Positions 1-8,064 of a DNA stretch of 64,000 nt are shown here, one piece after another. A model generated the notes under the pieces. That model saw only the letters and a list, made by a program, of their open reading frames with translations, made no database searches and was not told where the DNA came from. The position numbers and the translations under genes were made by a program. The DNA is taken from the NCBI GenBank assembly GCA_008682415.1, contig VANK01000006.1:248001-312000 (forward strand), written 5' to 3'. Each line of letters opens with the position of its first letter. The first letter of the stretch is position 1. This stretch comes from Acidobacteria bacterium AB60. Lineage in GTDB: Bacteria; Acidobacteriota; Terriglobia; Terriglobales; Acidobacteriaceae.

Positions 1-401
1 TCGAAGCTGTAGACGTTGCGGGCGTAGTCGCTGGCGCCGATGCAGGTGCGGCAGACGTTCATGGCCATCTCTTCGGGCGCGAAGATGTCGTGTAGGACGG
101 ACTGGCGCTCGGCGTCGGAGAGCTGGCTGAGGACGTAGCAGGAGGAGTCGGTCATGGCGGCGCCGAAGCCGAGGATCTCCTGGCGGGTGTCGGCGGGGTT
201 GAGCACGATGGCCTGGGCGGAGAGCTGGCCGGCGGGCTTCCAGGCGAGCGATGTTGCGGATTGGTGGCGGCGTTCGCGGAAGGTGCTCCAGACGCGGATG
301 GGGCCGGCGGCGTCGGCGTGCAGAGAGCGGGCAGGAAGTGCGAGGACCGCGGCGGTAGCAGAGGCGGATTTGAGAAAGCTGCGACGCGAACGCATAAACA
401 T
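1..401 (-). CDS. GH30 family glycoside hydrolase (glucosylceramidase-like), N-terminal part only
   Basis: The 3' end runs off the left edge of the window, so only about 133 N-terminal residues are visible. The protein starts with a twin-arginine signal (SRRSFLKS within the first 11 residues, then an Ala-rich hydrophobic stretch), so it is probably exported folded by the Tat system. The following part contains QEILGFGAAMTDSS, the start of the GH30 barrel in which the family begins with a conserved GFGAAxTDS segment, and later NVCRTCIGASDY. Family members hydrolyse beta-glucosides, beta-xylans or glucosylceramides; the substrate here cannot be told because both catalytic glutamates lie outside the window. 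Two in-frame ATGs, at 401 and 395, are possible starts. It lies downstream of murC on the same strand and is not obviously part of the cell-wall operon. Confidence 0.82.
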   Translation of the reverse strand, partial: MFMRSRRSFLKSASATAAVLALPARSLHADAAGPIRVWSTFRERRHQSATSLAWKPAGQLSAQAIVLNPADTRQEILGFGAAMTDSSCYVLSQLSDAERQSVLHDIFAPEEMAMNVCRTCIGASDYARNVYSF

Positions 402-570
402 GAGATAGGCTCCGTGCGGCGCGAGGCGATCCGCGCCGGACGCATGATAGCAGCGGAAATGTGCTGAAGTAAAACGTTTAGGCGGGAGGTGAAGCGAAGG
501 AGAGGGTGGGCGAGTTTGCAGGTCAGCAAGCCAGCGAGTCAGCCACGTACGCCTCTGCGGGGGGTTGGGC

Positions 571-1965
571 TCACGACTTGAGGGCGGCGACGATCTGGGG
601 GGCGAGGTGGCTGACGCTGCCCGCGCCGAGGGTGAGGATGAGGTCGCCTTCTTTGGCTTCCTTGAGGACGGCTTCGATGGCGGCGGCGAAGTCCTCAACG
701 AAGCGCGTGCGGGGGCCGGTGATGCGTTTGGCGAGCTTCTCAGCGGTGATGCCGGCGATGGGGGCCTCGCTGGCCGCGTAGATGGGCAGGACGAGCACGG
801 TGTTGGCGTCAGTGAAGGCGGTGGCGAACTCGTCCATGAGGTCGCGGGTGCGGGTGTAGCGGTGCGGCTGGAAGATGACGTGGATGCGCTTGTATCCGCA
901 TTCGCGGGCGGCGGCGAGGGTGGCGCGGATCTCGGTGGGATGGTGGCCGTAGTCGTCCACGACGGCGATGCCGCGGCCGGAGCCGCGCAGATGAAAGCGG
1001 CGATCGACGCCGCGGAAGTTCTGCAAGCCTTCGGCGATCTGTTCGGGGGCCACTTCAAGCTGATGCGCGATGGCGACGGCGGCGGTGGCGTTGAGCACGT
1101 TGTGGCGTCCGGGCACGTGGAGCACGAAGGGTCCGAGCGTGGCGGTGGCGGTGCGCACCTGGAAGCGGGAGAAGCCGGCGCGCTCGGCGGGCGCACGGCC
1201 CTTGGCGACGGGCTCTGGTTCGAGCGGCTCGAGGCGATAGTCCGCAGCAGGCGAGACGCCGTAGGTGAAGACGCGGCGGTGCGCCTGGGGCAGGATGGCG
1301 GCGAGCAGCGGGTTGTCGAGGCACGCGGTGACGGCGCCGTAGAAGGGCACCTTGTCCATGAAGGCGAGGTAGGCGCGCTCGACGTCGTGCATGTCGGTGT
1401 AGCAATCCATGTGCTCGCGGTCGAGGTTGGTGACGACGGCGAGGATCGGCGACAGCTTGAGGAAGGAGCGATCGCTCTCATCGGCTTCGGCGACGAGGTA
1501 TTGGGTGGTGCCGAGGCGGGCGTTGGAGCCCATGGCATCGACGCGTCCGCCGACGACGACGGTGGGATCGAGGCCGCCGGCGCTGAGCACGGAGGCCACC
1601 ATGGAGGTGGTGGTGGTTTTGCCGTGCATGCCGGCGATGGCGATGCCGTACTTGAGGCGCATGAGCTCCGCAAGCATCTCGGCGCGCTGAATGACGGGAA
1701 TCTTGCGGGCCCGTGCCTCGGCGACCTCAGGGTTTTCGGCGCTTACGGCAGAGCTGGTGACGACCACGGTGGCTCCGGCGACGTGGCCGGCCTCATGGCC
1801 TTCGTAGACGATCGCGCCAAGCTGCGCGAGCCGCTCGGTGACAGGCGTGCGGCGCAGGTCGGAGCCGGAGACCTTCATGTGCTGATTGAGCAGGATCTCG
1901 GCGATGCCGCTCATGCCGATTCCGCCGATGCCAATGAAGTGAGCGTGCTGCGAGGTGGCAAACAT
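571..1965 (-). CDS. murC: UDP-N-acetylmuramate--L-alanine ligase
   Basis: Cytoplasmic ATP-dependent ligase adding L-alanine to UDP-MurNAc, the first amino-acid step of peptidoglycan stem-peptide synthesis. At 464 residues it has family length. The N-terminal Rossmann-like domain starts HFIGIGGIGMSGIAE. The central Mur ligase ATP-binding loop is GMHGKTTTTSM (about residues 112-122). The C-terminal domain contains the FQPHRYTRT segment typical of MurC. In the usual dcw order murC follows murG directly. Here the two are on the same strand but 2.1 kb apart, with two plus-strand genes and a DUF3224 gene between them, so murC probably has its own promoter. ftsQ, ftsA and ftsZ do not follow it; the next gene is a GH30 hydrolase. 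Confidence 0.97.
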   Translation of the reverse strand: MFATSQHAHFIGIGGIGMSGIAEILLNQHMKVSGSDLRRTPVTERLAQLGAIVYEGHEAGHVAGATVVVTSSAVSAENPEVAEARARKIPVIQRAEMLAELMRLKYGIAIAGMHGKTTTTSMVASVLSAGGLDPTVVVGGRVDAMGSNARLGTTQYLVAEADESDRSFLKLSPILAVVTNLDREHMDCYTDMHDVERAYLAFMDKVPFYGAVTACLDNPLLAAILPQAHRRVFTYGVSPAADYRLEPLEPEPVAKGRAPAERAGFSRFQVRTATATLGPFVLHVPGRHNVLNATAAVAIAHQLEVAPEQIAEGLQNFRGVDRRFHLRGSGRGIAVVDDYGHHPTEIRATLAAARECGYKRIHVIFQPHRYTRTRDLMDEFATAFTDANTVLVLPIYAASEAPIAGITAEKLAKRITGPRTRFVEDFAAAIEAVLKEAKEGDLILTLGAGSVSHLAPQIVAALKS

Positions 1966-2046
1966 GGGGCGTAAAGGATCAGTTTAGCAATCGAGGACGA
2001 ATGGAGTGGGCGCGGAAGGTCTGTGCTGAGCGTTGTGCCCGCCCGC

Positions 2047-2074
2047 CCTAACAAGTTAGGACGGGGCACCCCGT
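2047..2074. repeat. Two adjacent small palindromes between murC and the DUF3224 gene
   Basis: CCTAAC-AA-GTTAGG is followed immediately by ACGGGG-CA-CCCCGT. Both are perfect short inverted repeats lying just 3' of the DUF3224 stop codon. There is no clear T-tract on either strand, so this is a hairpin pair or repeat fragment rather than a confident terminator. Confidence 0.45.
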
Positions 2075-2078
2075 CGTG

Positions 2079-2549
2079 TTAGTCGGGAAGGGTGTAGTCG
2101 AGGTCGTAGGAGTGCTGCCCTTTGTCGATCTTGATGGTGAAGGTGCCGGTGATGCCCTTGAGGTCGCCGGTGCCGGAGCCGGGCACGACGATGACGTTCA
2201 TCTTGGAGCCGGTTGCATCCATGGTGGCGAAGTGCTGCAGCGCGAAGCTGCCGTGCTTGCCGTTCAACGTGCCGGTGACTTTCTCGATGGCGACGTAGCC
2301 GGCCGCGCCCTGTTTGAAGTCGCCGCCGGTGAGCATCTCGCCCTGTGTGGTGGCTTCGAGATCCCCGTGCAGTTGCTTGTTGATGGTGAAGCGGGCGAGG
2401 CCTTCGGGCGGTGCAGGCTCGAGAGGATGAACGTCGACCGTGAAGGTGCCGTGCGCATGTTGCATAGGGTGCTCCTTGGGAACTGCGTTGGTTTGCGGCG
2501 CGAGGACGGCGAGGGCGAGACAGGACGCAATGAGAACGTGCATGCGCAA
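2079..2549 (-). CDS. DUF3224 domain-containing secreted protein
   Basis: A 156-residue protein with an N-terminal signal peptide (hydrophobic LIASCLALAVLA, then a likely cleavage after about residue 22). The mature part carries the DUF3224 pattern: an initial GTFTVDVHPLE strand, alternating beta segments, and a C-terminal GTGDLKGITGTFTIKID followed by YDLDYTLPD. DUF3224 proteins form small beta-barrel-like folds of unknown function. A second in-frame ATG lies two codons downstream at 2543. The gene sits upstream of murC on the same strand, 113 bases away, but is functionally unrelated to cell-wall synthesis as far as can be seen. Confidence 0.85.
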   Translation of the reverse strand: MRMHVLIASCLALAVLAPQTNAVPKEHPMQHAHGTFTVDVHPLEPAPPEGLARFTINKQLHGDLEATTQGEMLTGGDFKQGAAGYVAIEKVTGTLNGKHGSFALQHFATMDATGSKMNVIVVPGSGTGDLKGITGTFTIKIDKGQHSYDLDYTLPD

Positions 2550-2774
2550 CCAGAATAACGGTTCGCGCGCGCCGATGAAGCGCGTGGAGAACCCGCGCCG
2601 ACACGTATTTCCGCAAAAGTTGCGGGGATTTATTTCTTGGGGAGGGGCGCAACAATCGGGGAGCGCCCGCGTTTAGGAGGGACATGTACGGCAGCAGTGA
2701 GGCAGCAGCAACCAAGCCTCAGAGCAGCAGCCGGACGGGCCCAGTAGATCGGGCCGAGGAGCAACGGAGGATTT

Positions 2775-3185
2775 ATGAAGAACCTGGGCAAATGGGTGTT
2801 GAGCGCAGCAGTACTGGCAGGAGCTATGGGATTGAGCACGACCTCAGCCCACGCCGCACAGTTTGGAGTGTATGTGCAGAGCGGGCCGGCTGCGTATGTT
2901 CCTCCCTGCCCTGGACCGGGATATGTGTGGGCGGCCGGCTACTGGAATGACGGCTACTGGATTCCCGGGCGCTGGAACTTTGTGGGCGTGCGGCGCGACT
3001 TCGACCGCGATGACTACCCCCGGGTGTACTACCGCGACCACGACCGCGACTGGGACCGGCACCGTGATTGGGACCGCGACCGGGACTGGGACCGCCATCG
3101 CGACTGGGATCGGGACCGGGATCGGCGTTGGGACCGCGATGGGGACCGGCACTGGGATCGCGATCGGGATCATGACCGCAGGTAA
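2775..3185 (+). CDS. Secreted YXWGXW-type protein with an Asp/Arg/His/Trp low-complexity tail
   Basis: A 136-residue secreted protein. Residues 1-28 form a signal peptide ending SAHA. The next 45 residues carry PPCPGPGYVWAAGYW and GYWIPGRW, like the short YXWGXW motif found in small exported proteins. From about residue 86 to the end the chain is built almost only of Asp, Arg, His and Trp in a loose DRDWDRH rhythm. Such a chain is zwitterionic, probably disordered, and could bind metal or polyanions, but that is inference. The start has a purine-rich site (GGAGG, 2765-2769). It reads toward a strong hairpin terminator at 3226-3260. Function unknown. Confidence 0.8.
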   Translation: MKNLGKWVLSAAVLAGAMGLSTTSAHAAQFGVYVQSGPAAYVPPCPGPGYVWAAGYWNDGYWIPGRWNFVGVRRDFDRDDYPRVYYRDHDRDWDRHRDWDRDRDWDRHRDWDRDRDRRWDRDGDRHWDRDRDHDRR

Positions 3186-3225
3186 ATACATTTAGCTAAA
3201 ACAGTTCCCGTCCCTGCGCATGATG

Positions 3226-3260
3226 AAAACGGCCTCTCCTTCACGGGGGAGGCCGTTTTG
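3226..3260 (+). terminator. Rho-independent terminator
   Basis: An 11-pair stem starting AAAACGGCCTC is extended by a wobble pair and two further pairs, closes a short loop and ends in TTTTG. It follows the Asp/Arg/His-rich gene. A-runs at the left base give it terminator character on both strands. Confidence 0.85.
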
Positions 3261-3467
3261 ATTGGGGCAAACAAAGATGCGCGGAAGCGGAGCAGGAAGG
3301 CCGCGCAGGGACCGCAACTTTCTCGCTGGACTGTTGTTCTAATGATTGGAAGCCGGAGACAGGGCGAACCTGGCCCGGCGGTGCGGAAGGGGAGGCGGGC
3401 TCGCAGACGAGCGGTCTCCAGCCCGGATCGGGAAAGGCGGAGCCGGGCGGCACATGGGAGGAATATC

Positions 3468-3977
3468 ATGCGCAGTTTTCGCCTTGCGTTGTTGGCGGCT
3501 CTCCTGGTGATTCCCTTCACCATGAAGGCGAATGCTCAGGTTTCTGTCGGTGTTGGCGTGGGAATCGGTCCGGCAGTGGTGGCGGCTCCGGTGGAATACG
3601 GACCGCCGGTATGCGACTGGGGGTACTACCCCTACTATCCTTACGCGTGCGCGCCCTACGGGTACTACGGTCCTGACTGGTTTGTCGGGGGCGTGTTCGT
3701 GGGCGCGGGCCCCTGGTACCACTGGGGCTGGGGACGTCCGTGGGGTTATCGCGGCGGGTACTGGCACGGCGGGTACGGCTACCATGGCGGCTGGGGCGGC
3801 GTTCGTCCGGGCTACGGATTCCATGGAGGCTACATCGGGCACGGCGGCTATCCGGGAGCGCGCCCGGGGTATGGCGGCGGGTTCCACGGTGGTGAAGGAT
3901 TCCATGGTGGCGGCGGGTTCCATGGCGGCGGCGGTTTCCACGGAGGTGGTGGATCCCACGGCGGCGGACACCGCTAA
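3468..3977 (+). CDS. Secreted Gly/His/Tyr-rich protein
   Basis: A 169-residue secreted protein. The ATG at 3468 follows GGGAGGAAT and begins a clear signal peptide ending KANAQ. The mature part starts with VSVGVGVGIGP, then a Tyr/Pro/Trp segment (YYPYYPYACAPYGYYG) and a long Gly/His stretch that ends in repeated FHGGGG units. The reading frame stays open upstream to 3258, but that part has no signal peptide and is probably untranslated leader. Gly/His repeats may bind metal; no enzyme motif is visible. With the Asp/Arg/His-rich gene upstream it forms a two-gene plus-strand insert between murG and murC, each gene closed by its own hairpin terminator. Confidence 0.78.
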   Translation: MRSFRLALLAALLVIPFTMKANAQVSVGVGVGIGPAVVAAPVEYGPPVCDWGYYPYYPYACAPYGYYGPDWFVGGVFVGAGPWYHWGWGRPWGYRGGYWHGGYGYHGGWGGVRPGYGFHGGYIGHGGYPGARPGYGGGFHGGEGFHGGGGFHGGGGFHGGGGSHGGGHR

Positions 3978-4014
3978 GCGCACGCAACAGTTCGAACGAG
4001 GTTGATGAAAGAAG

Positions 4015-4044
4015 GCCCGGTCTGCTTCGGCAGCCGGGCTTTTT
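4015..4044 (+). terminator. Rho-independent terminator
   Basis: GCCCGG-T-CTGC pairs with GCAGCCGGGC around a TTCG tetraloop and is followed by five T residues. It ends the Gly/His-rich gene and lies 20 bases from the convergent 3' end of murG. Confidence 0.9.
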
Positions 4045-4064
4045 CGTGTCCGGAGAATCGGGGG

Positions 4065-5180
4065 TCAGAGGCTTCTGAGCTGGGAGGCGGCGCCGGATTT
4101 GCGGCCGGCGAGGGAGACCAGCCGTTGCGCGATGTGTTCGGCGGCGCCGGGATGAGCCTGGGTGCGGGCTGCGGTGCTCATGGCCTGCAGGCGCTCCGGG
4201 GAACGCAGGAGATCGGTGAGCGCGTTGAGCAGTTGAGTGGGCGAGTCGAGGTCCCACTCATTGAGCATGAGGGCGGCGCCGGCGCGGACCATCTCCTCGG
4301 CGTTGCGCTTCTGGTGGTCGTCGGCGGCGGCGGCGAAGGGGACGAGGAGGGCGGGCTTTCCGGCGGCGGCGAGCTCGGCCACGGTGGAGGCGCCGCTGCG
4401 GGCCATCACCAGGTTGGCGCGGGCGAAGCGGGCGGGCATGTCATCGAAGAAGGGCTTGACGGTCCAGCGGGCGGGATCTGCGCCGCTGGCGGCGTAGGCC
4501 TCTTCGGTGGGAATGGCGTGGCGGACGCCGCTTTGATGCAGGATGGTGAGGCCGGGAACGGCGGCCAGCAGGTCGCGCGCGATCTTGGGCAGCGTGTTGT
4601 TGAAGAGGCGCGCGCCCTGGGAACCGCCGAAGACGAGAAGATGCGGGGGCCCGGGCGGCGGTGCGGGAAGGCTGAAGAACTCGGGGCGGACGGGGATGCC
4701 GGTGACCTCGGCGTTGCGGAAGTAGGCGGTGGCGGCGGGGAAGTTGACCGCGGCGGCTTGCACGCGCTTGCCCACCAGGCGATTCGCCAGGCCGGGCATG
4801 GCATTGGGCTCGAAGGCCATGGTGGGCAGCTTGAGCTGCAGGGCGGCGGCCATGGCGGGACCGGAGGCGTAGCCACCCACGCCGAAGACGACGTCGGGCT
4901 GGTACTCGCGAATCATGCGGCGGCAGGCGGCGATGGATCGAGGGAGATTGATGAGGGTGCGGAGGCGGGTGACGAGCGAGACGTTCTTCAACTGGCCCAC
5001 TTCAATGAGGCGCAGGCGAAAGCCGGCTTCGGGAACGAGGCGGATCTCCATGCCGCGCTGGGTGCCGATGAAGAGCACGTCGGCGGCCTGGCTTTCGACC
5101 AGTTCGCGGGCTACGGCGAGGGCTGGAATGACGTGTCCGCCGGTGCCTCCGCCGGCGATCAGAACGCGCAGTTGTCCCAA
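4065..5180 (-). CDS. murG: UDP-N-acetylglucosamine--N-acetylmuramyl-(pentapeptide) pyrophosphoryl-undecaprenol N-acetylglucosamine transferase
   Basis: Membrane-associated GT28 glycosyltransferase converting lipid I to lipid II. The protein begins VLIAGGGTGGHVIPALAVA, the first glycine-rich loop of the family, and later carries GVGGYASGP, VFGGSQGARLFN and ARSGASTVAELAA, typical of MurG. The frame is open to an ATG at 5282, which would add 34 residues without family similarity. I chose the TTG at 5180, which gives 371 residues and has GAGGAAAGGG just upstream. It follows ftsW in the minus-strand dcw cluster with about 245 bases between them, a larger spacer than within the rest of the cluster, so a separate start of transcription is possible. 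Confidence 0.95.
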   Translation of the reverse strand: MGQLRVLIAGGGTGGHVIPALAVARELVESQAADVLFIGTQRGMEIRLVPEAGFRLRLIEVGQLKNVSLVTRLRTLINLPRSIAACRRMIREYQPDVVFGVGGYASGPAMAAALQLKLPTMAFEPNAMPGLANRLVGKRVQAAAVNFPAATAYFRNAEVTGIPVRPEFFSLPAPPPGPPHLLVFGGSQGARLFNNTLPKIARDLLAAVPGLTILHQSGVRHAIPTEEAYAASGADPARWTVKPFFDDMPARFARANLVMARSGASTVAELAAAGKPALLVPFAAAADDHQKRNAEEMVRAGAALMLNEWDLDSPTQLLNALTDLLRSPERLQAMSTAARTQAHPGAAEHIAQRLVSLAGRKSGAASQLRSL

Positions 5181-5425
5181 GTCTTTCCCTTTCCTCGATA
5201 GAACAACCGACGTTTGATAGCGGGAGGCTCGATCGTCGTGATCAGGCTTCTCGAGCGGCAGATTCGCGTGAGCCTCAGGCATTGTGACCAGAATTGCCCT
5301 GGCAGTCGGCAGGTTACGAGAAAGACGAGACGCGGGAATGGACTCCGTTGCCGGGCTGTTGATGATCTTAGCAAACCGGCGCGGGGATTGTTCCTTTCAG
5401 ATGAAAGTCTTGCGGCTTATTTGGC

Positions 5426-6520
5426 CTAGTCGACCTTTTGCGAAATATTCAGCAGGATGCCGATTCCTGAGAGGGTGAAGAAGAGGGAGGTGCCGCCGGA
5501 AGAGATGAGGGGGAGGGGGATGCCCTTGGTGGGAACCAGCGACAGGACGACGCTGATGTTGAAGAAGGCCTGGAGGAGCAGGGCGGTGGTGATGCCGAAG
5601 GCGGTGAGGCGGGCGAAGGGGTCCTCGGAGCGGAAGGCGACGCGCAGGCCGCGCACGGCGAAGACGATGAAGAGAACGAGGACGAACATGGCCCCGAGGA
5701 AGCCGAGTTCCTCGGCGATGTTGGCGAAGATGAAGTCGGTGGAGGCCTCGGGGAGATAGAAGAGCTTCTGCATGCCCTCCATGAAGCCGCGCCCGGAGAA
5801 CCCGCCGGCGCCCACGGCGATGAGGGACTGGTTGATGTGGAAGCCGGCGCCCTGCGGGTCGGAGTCGGGATGGAGGAAAACGAGCATGCGCTGGCGGCGC
5901 CATGAGACCCAGAAGAGCAGGGCGGCCAGCGGGGGCGCGGCGGCGGCAAAGCTGAGGGCCAGATACTTCCACTCCATACCGGCCAGGATCATCATCAGGG
6001 CGGTGACGCCGGCCAGAACCAGCGCGGTGCCGAGATCGGGCTGCTTGACGATGAGCAGGATGAAGAGGACGGGCATGACGGCCGCTTTGAGCAGGGTGTT
6101 GCGCCAGTCCTTCATCTGATCGAGGCGGGTGTGGAGAAACCAGGCCAGGAACAGGATGAGCACCGGCTTGGCGATCTCCGAGGGCTGGAAGGTGAAGAAG
6201 CCGCCGAAGCGAATCCAGCGATGGGTGTTGTGGGAGCTATGGAAGAAGTAGACGGAGACCAGCAGCAGCGTGGCGATGGAGATGGCGGGATAGACGAAGC
6301 GCGGGGAGTTGTAGCGCGTGTAGTCGACGCGCATCAGCACCACCATGGAGAAGACGCCGGCGAGGGCCCAGGCGGCCTGGCGCGCCACATCGATGTAGGG
6401 AGAGTGATAGCGCTCCTCGGAGACCACGGCGGAGGCGGAGAAGACCATGGCCAGCCCGACGGAGACGAGGAGCAGGGTGGTGAAGAAGATCCATTTATCG
6501 ACGCCTACGCGTTTTGCCAT
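5426..6520 (-). CDS. ftsW: Lipid II polymerase / division SEDS protein FtsW
   Basis: Integral membrane SEDS-family peptidoglycan glycosyltransferase of the divisome, working with FtsI. At 364 residues it has about ten hydrophobic segments. Diagnostic parts are FGGFFTFQPSEIAKP, KQPDLGTALVL, the loop HINQSLIAVGAGGFSGRG, TDFIFANIAEELGF and the C-terminal PLPLISSGGTSL. Its start overlaps the end of murD by 16 bases, pointing to translational coupling. The order murD-ftsW-murG is the usual one. RodA is the paralogue it could be confused with, but the dcw context supports FtsW. Confidence 0.95.
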   Translation of the reverse strand: MAKRVGVDKWIFFTTLLLVSVGLAMVFSASAVVSEERYHSPYIDVARQAAWALAGVFSMVVLMRVDYTRYNSPRFVYPAISIATLLLVSVYFFHSSHNTHRWIRFGGFFTFQPSEIAKPVLILFLAWFLHTRLDQMKDWRNTLLKAAVMPVLFILLIVKQPDLGTALVLAGVTALMMILAGMEWKYLALSFAAAAPPLAALLFWVSWRRQRMLVFLHPDSDPQGAGFHINQSLIAVGAGGFSGRGFMEGMQKLFYLPEASTDFIFANIAEELGFLGAMFVLVLFIVFAVRGLRVAFRSEDPFARLTAFGITTALLLQAFFNISVVLSLVPTKGIPLPLISSGGTSLFFTLSGIGILLNISQKVD

Positions 6521-7887
6521 ACCTTCCAGCCGCGTCCTTCATGGACGAGTTGTTTGAAGACGCGCCCGCGATGCTCGTAGTTTTCGAACTGGTCAAAGCT
6601 GGAGCAGGCGGGGGCGAGGAGAACGATGTCTCCGGGGTGGGCGGCAGCGCCGGCGGTGGCCACTGCCTTCTCGAGGGTCTCGCAGCTGTGAATCGGCACC
6701 ATGCCGCGCAGTTGCGATTCGATCTTGGGCGCGGCCGAGCCGATGGTGTAGACCGCCTTGACGCGTTGGCGCAGCAGGTCGGCGAGCAGCGTGTAGTCAG
6801 AGTTTTTATCCTTGCCGCCGAGGATGAGGTGGATGGCGCCCGGGAAGGCCTCAACCGCCTTGGCCGTGGCGTCGACGTTGGTGGCCTTGGAATCGTTGTA
6901 GAAGTCCACGCCGTTGACGGTGGCGACAAACTCCAGGCGGTGCTCCACGGCTTTGAACTTCTCAATGGAGTGGCGGACAGCGGGAGCCGGAGCGCCGGCC
7001 AGCCGGGTGGCGCAGACGGCGGCCAGGATGTTCTCCACGTTGTGGGCGCCCTTCAGCGGGATGGCGCTGACCGGCAGAACGGACTCGGGGGCGCTGTCTT
7101 TGGAGGCGCGGAACCAGACCTGCTCGTCCATGATCCAGGCGCCCTGGTCCACGGGATGCTCCATGGAGAACCAGTAGACCTGCGAGCGCGCGCGGGCTGC
7201 GGCCGCGGCGGTGCGCGGGTTATCGGCGTTGAGCACGACGAAATCGGCGGGAGTCTGGACCGCGAAGATGCGCTCTTTGGCCAGAGCGTAGTTCTCGAAG
7301 CTGCCGTGACGATCGAGGTGATCCGGGGTGATGTTGAGAATGACCGCGATGGCGGGATGAAACTCCTCGGTGCTCTCGAGTTGGAAGCTGGACACCTCGA
7401 GGACGGACCACGACTGTTCCGTACTCTGGTCAATCAAAGAGACCACGGGCACGCCGATATTGCCGCCGACCAGAGTGGGAAGTCCGGCTTCCTGCAGGAT
7501 CTCGCCGACCAGGGTGGTGGTGGTGGTCTTTCCGTTGGAGCCGGTGATGGCGAGGGTGCGGCCTTTGAGGAAGCGGGCCGCCAGTTCGAGCTCGCCGATG
7601 ATGGGCAGGCCGAAGCTGCGGGCCTGGGCGAGCTCCGGAGTATTCAGCGGAACGCCGGGGCTGACGACGATCAGGTCCTGGCGGCGGAAGGTGAGCAGGC
7701 CGTGGCCGCCGGCCTCGACGTTGATGCCCTCTTCAAGGAGCGCGGGAATATCGTTGGCCAGCGCCTCGGCGCTGCGCACGTCCGATACGGTGACCTGGGC
7801 GCCGCGCTTGCGCAGAAACAGCGCCGCGGCGAGGCCGGATTTCCCCAGTCCGACAACCAGAACCTTTTTGCCTTTGAGTTCCAACAT
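6505..7887 (-). CDS. murD: UDP-N-acetylmuramoyl-L-alanine--D-glutamate ligase
   Basis: Cytoplasmic Mur ligase adding D-glutamate to UDP-MurNAc-L-Ala. Its 460 residues match the family. The N-terminal domain starts KVLVVGLGKSGLAAALF. The ATP loop is TGSNGKTTTTTLVGE (about residues 115-129). Further Mur ligase signatures are ILNITPDHLDRHGSFENY, FYNDSKATNVDAT and ILGGKDKNSDY. It lies 177 bases downstream of mraY and overlaps ftsW by 16 bases. Confidence 0.97.
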   Translation of the reverse strand: MLELKGKKVLVVGLGKSGLAAALFLRKRGAQVTVSDVRSAEALANDIPALLEEGINVEAGGHGLLTFRRQDLIVVSPGVPLNTPELAQARSFGLPIIGELELAARFLKGRTLAITGSNGKTTTTTLVGEILQEAGLPTLVGGNIGVPVVSLIDQSTEQSWSVLEVSSFQLESTEEFHPAIAVILNITPDHLDRHGSFENYALAKERIFAVQTPADFVVLNADNPRTAAAAARARSQVYWFSMEHPVDQGAWIMDEQVWFRASKDSAPESVLPVSAIPLKGAHNVENILAAVCATRLAGAPAPAVRHSIEKFKAVEHRLEFVATVNGVDFYNDSKATNVDATAKAVEAFPGAIHLILGGKDKNSDYTLLADLLRQRVKAVYTIGSAAPKIESQLRGMVPIHSCETLEKAVATAGAAAHPGDIVLLAPACSSFDQFENYEHRGRVFKQLVHEGRGWKVWQNA

Positions 7888-8064
7888 GGCACTATCCTCA
7901 GAGCAGTTCCACGGTTTGTGTAGCGCTACCAGTATCTCCGAGAAGGCGTCTTCCTGAGGAAGGTTGGCCCGGGCAGATGCGAGATCGCGAAGGCGGCGAT
8001 TGTGGAACCGTTCCAGCAGCCGGCTCCTTCATTGTCTACCGAAGCGAGCCTGGCGGCGCCGGCT

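Noticed and set aside
565-1974. Plus-strand 469-codon frame over murC
   Set aside because: Antisense shadow of murC, which carries all family motifs.
2844-3191. Minus-strand frame giving a Pro/Val/Ile repeat protein
   Set aside because: It is the mirror of the Asp/Arg/His repeat; there is no ribosome site or signal peptide, and the plus-strand gene has both.
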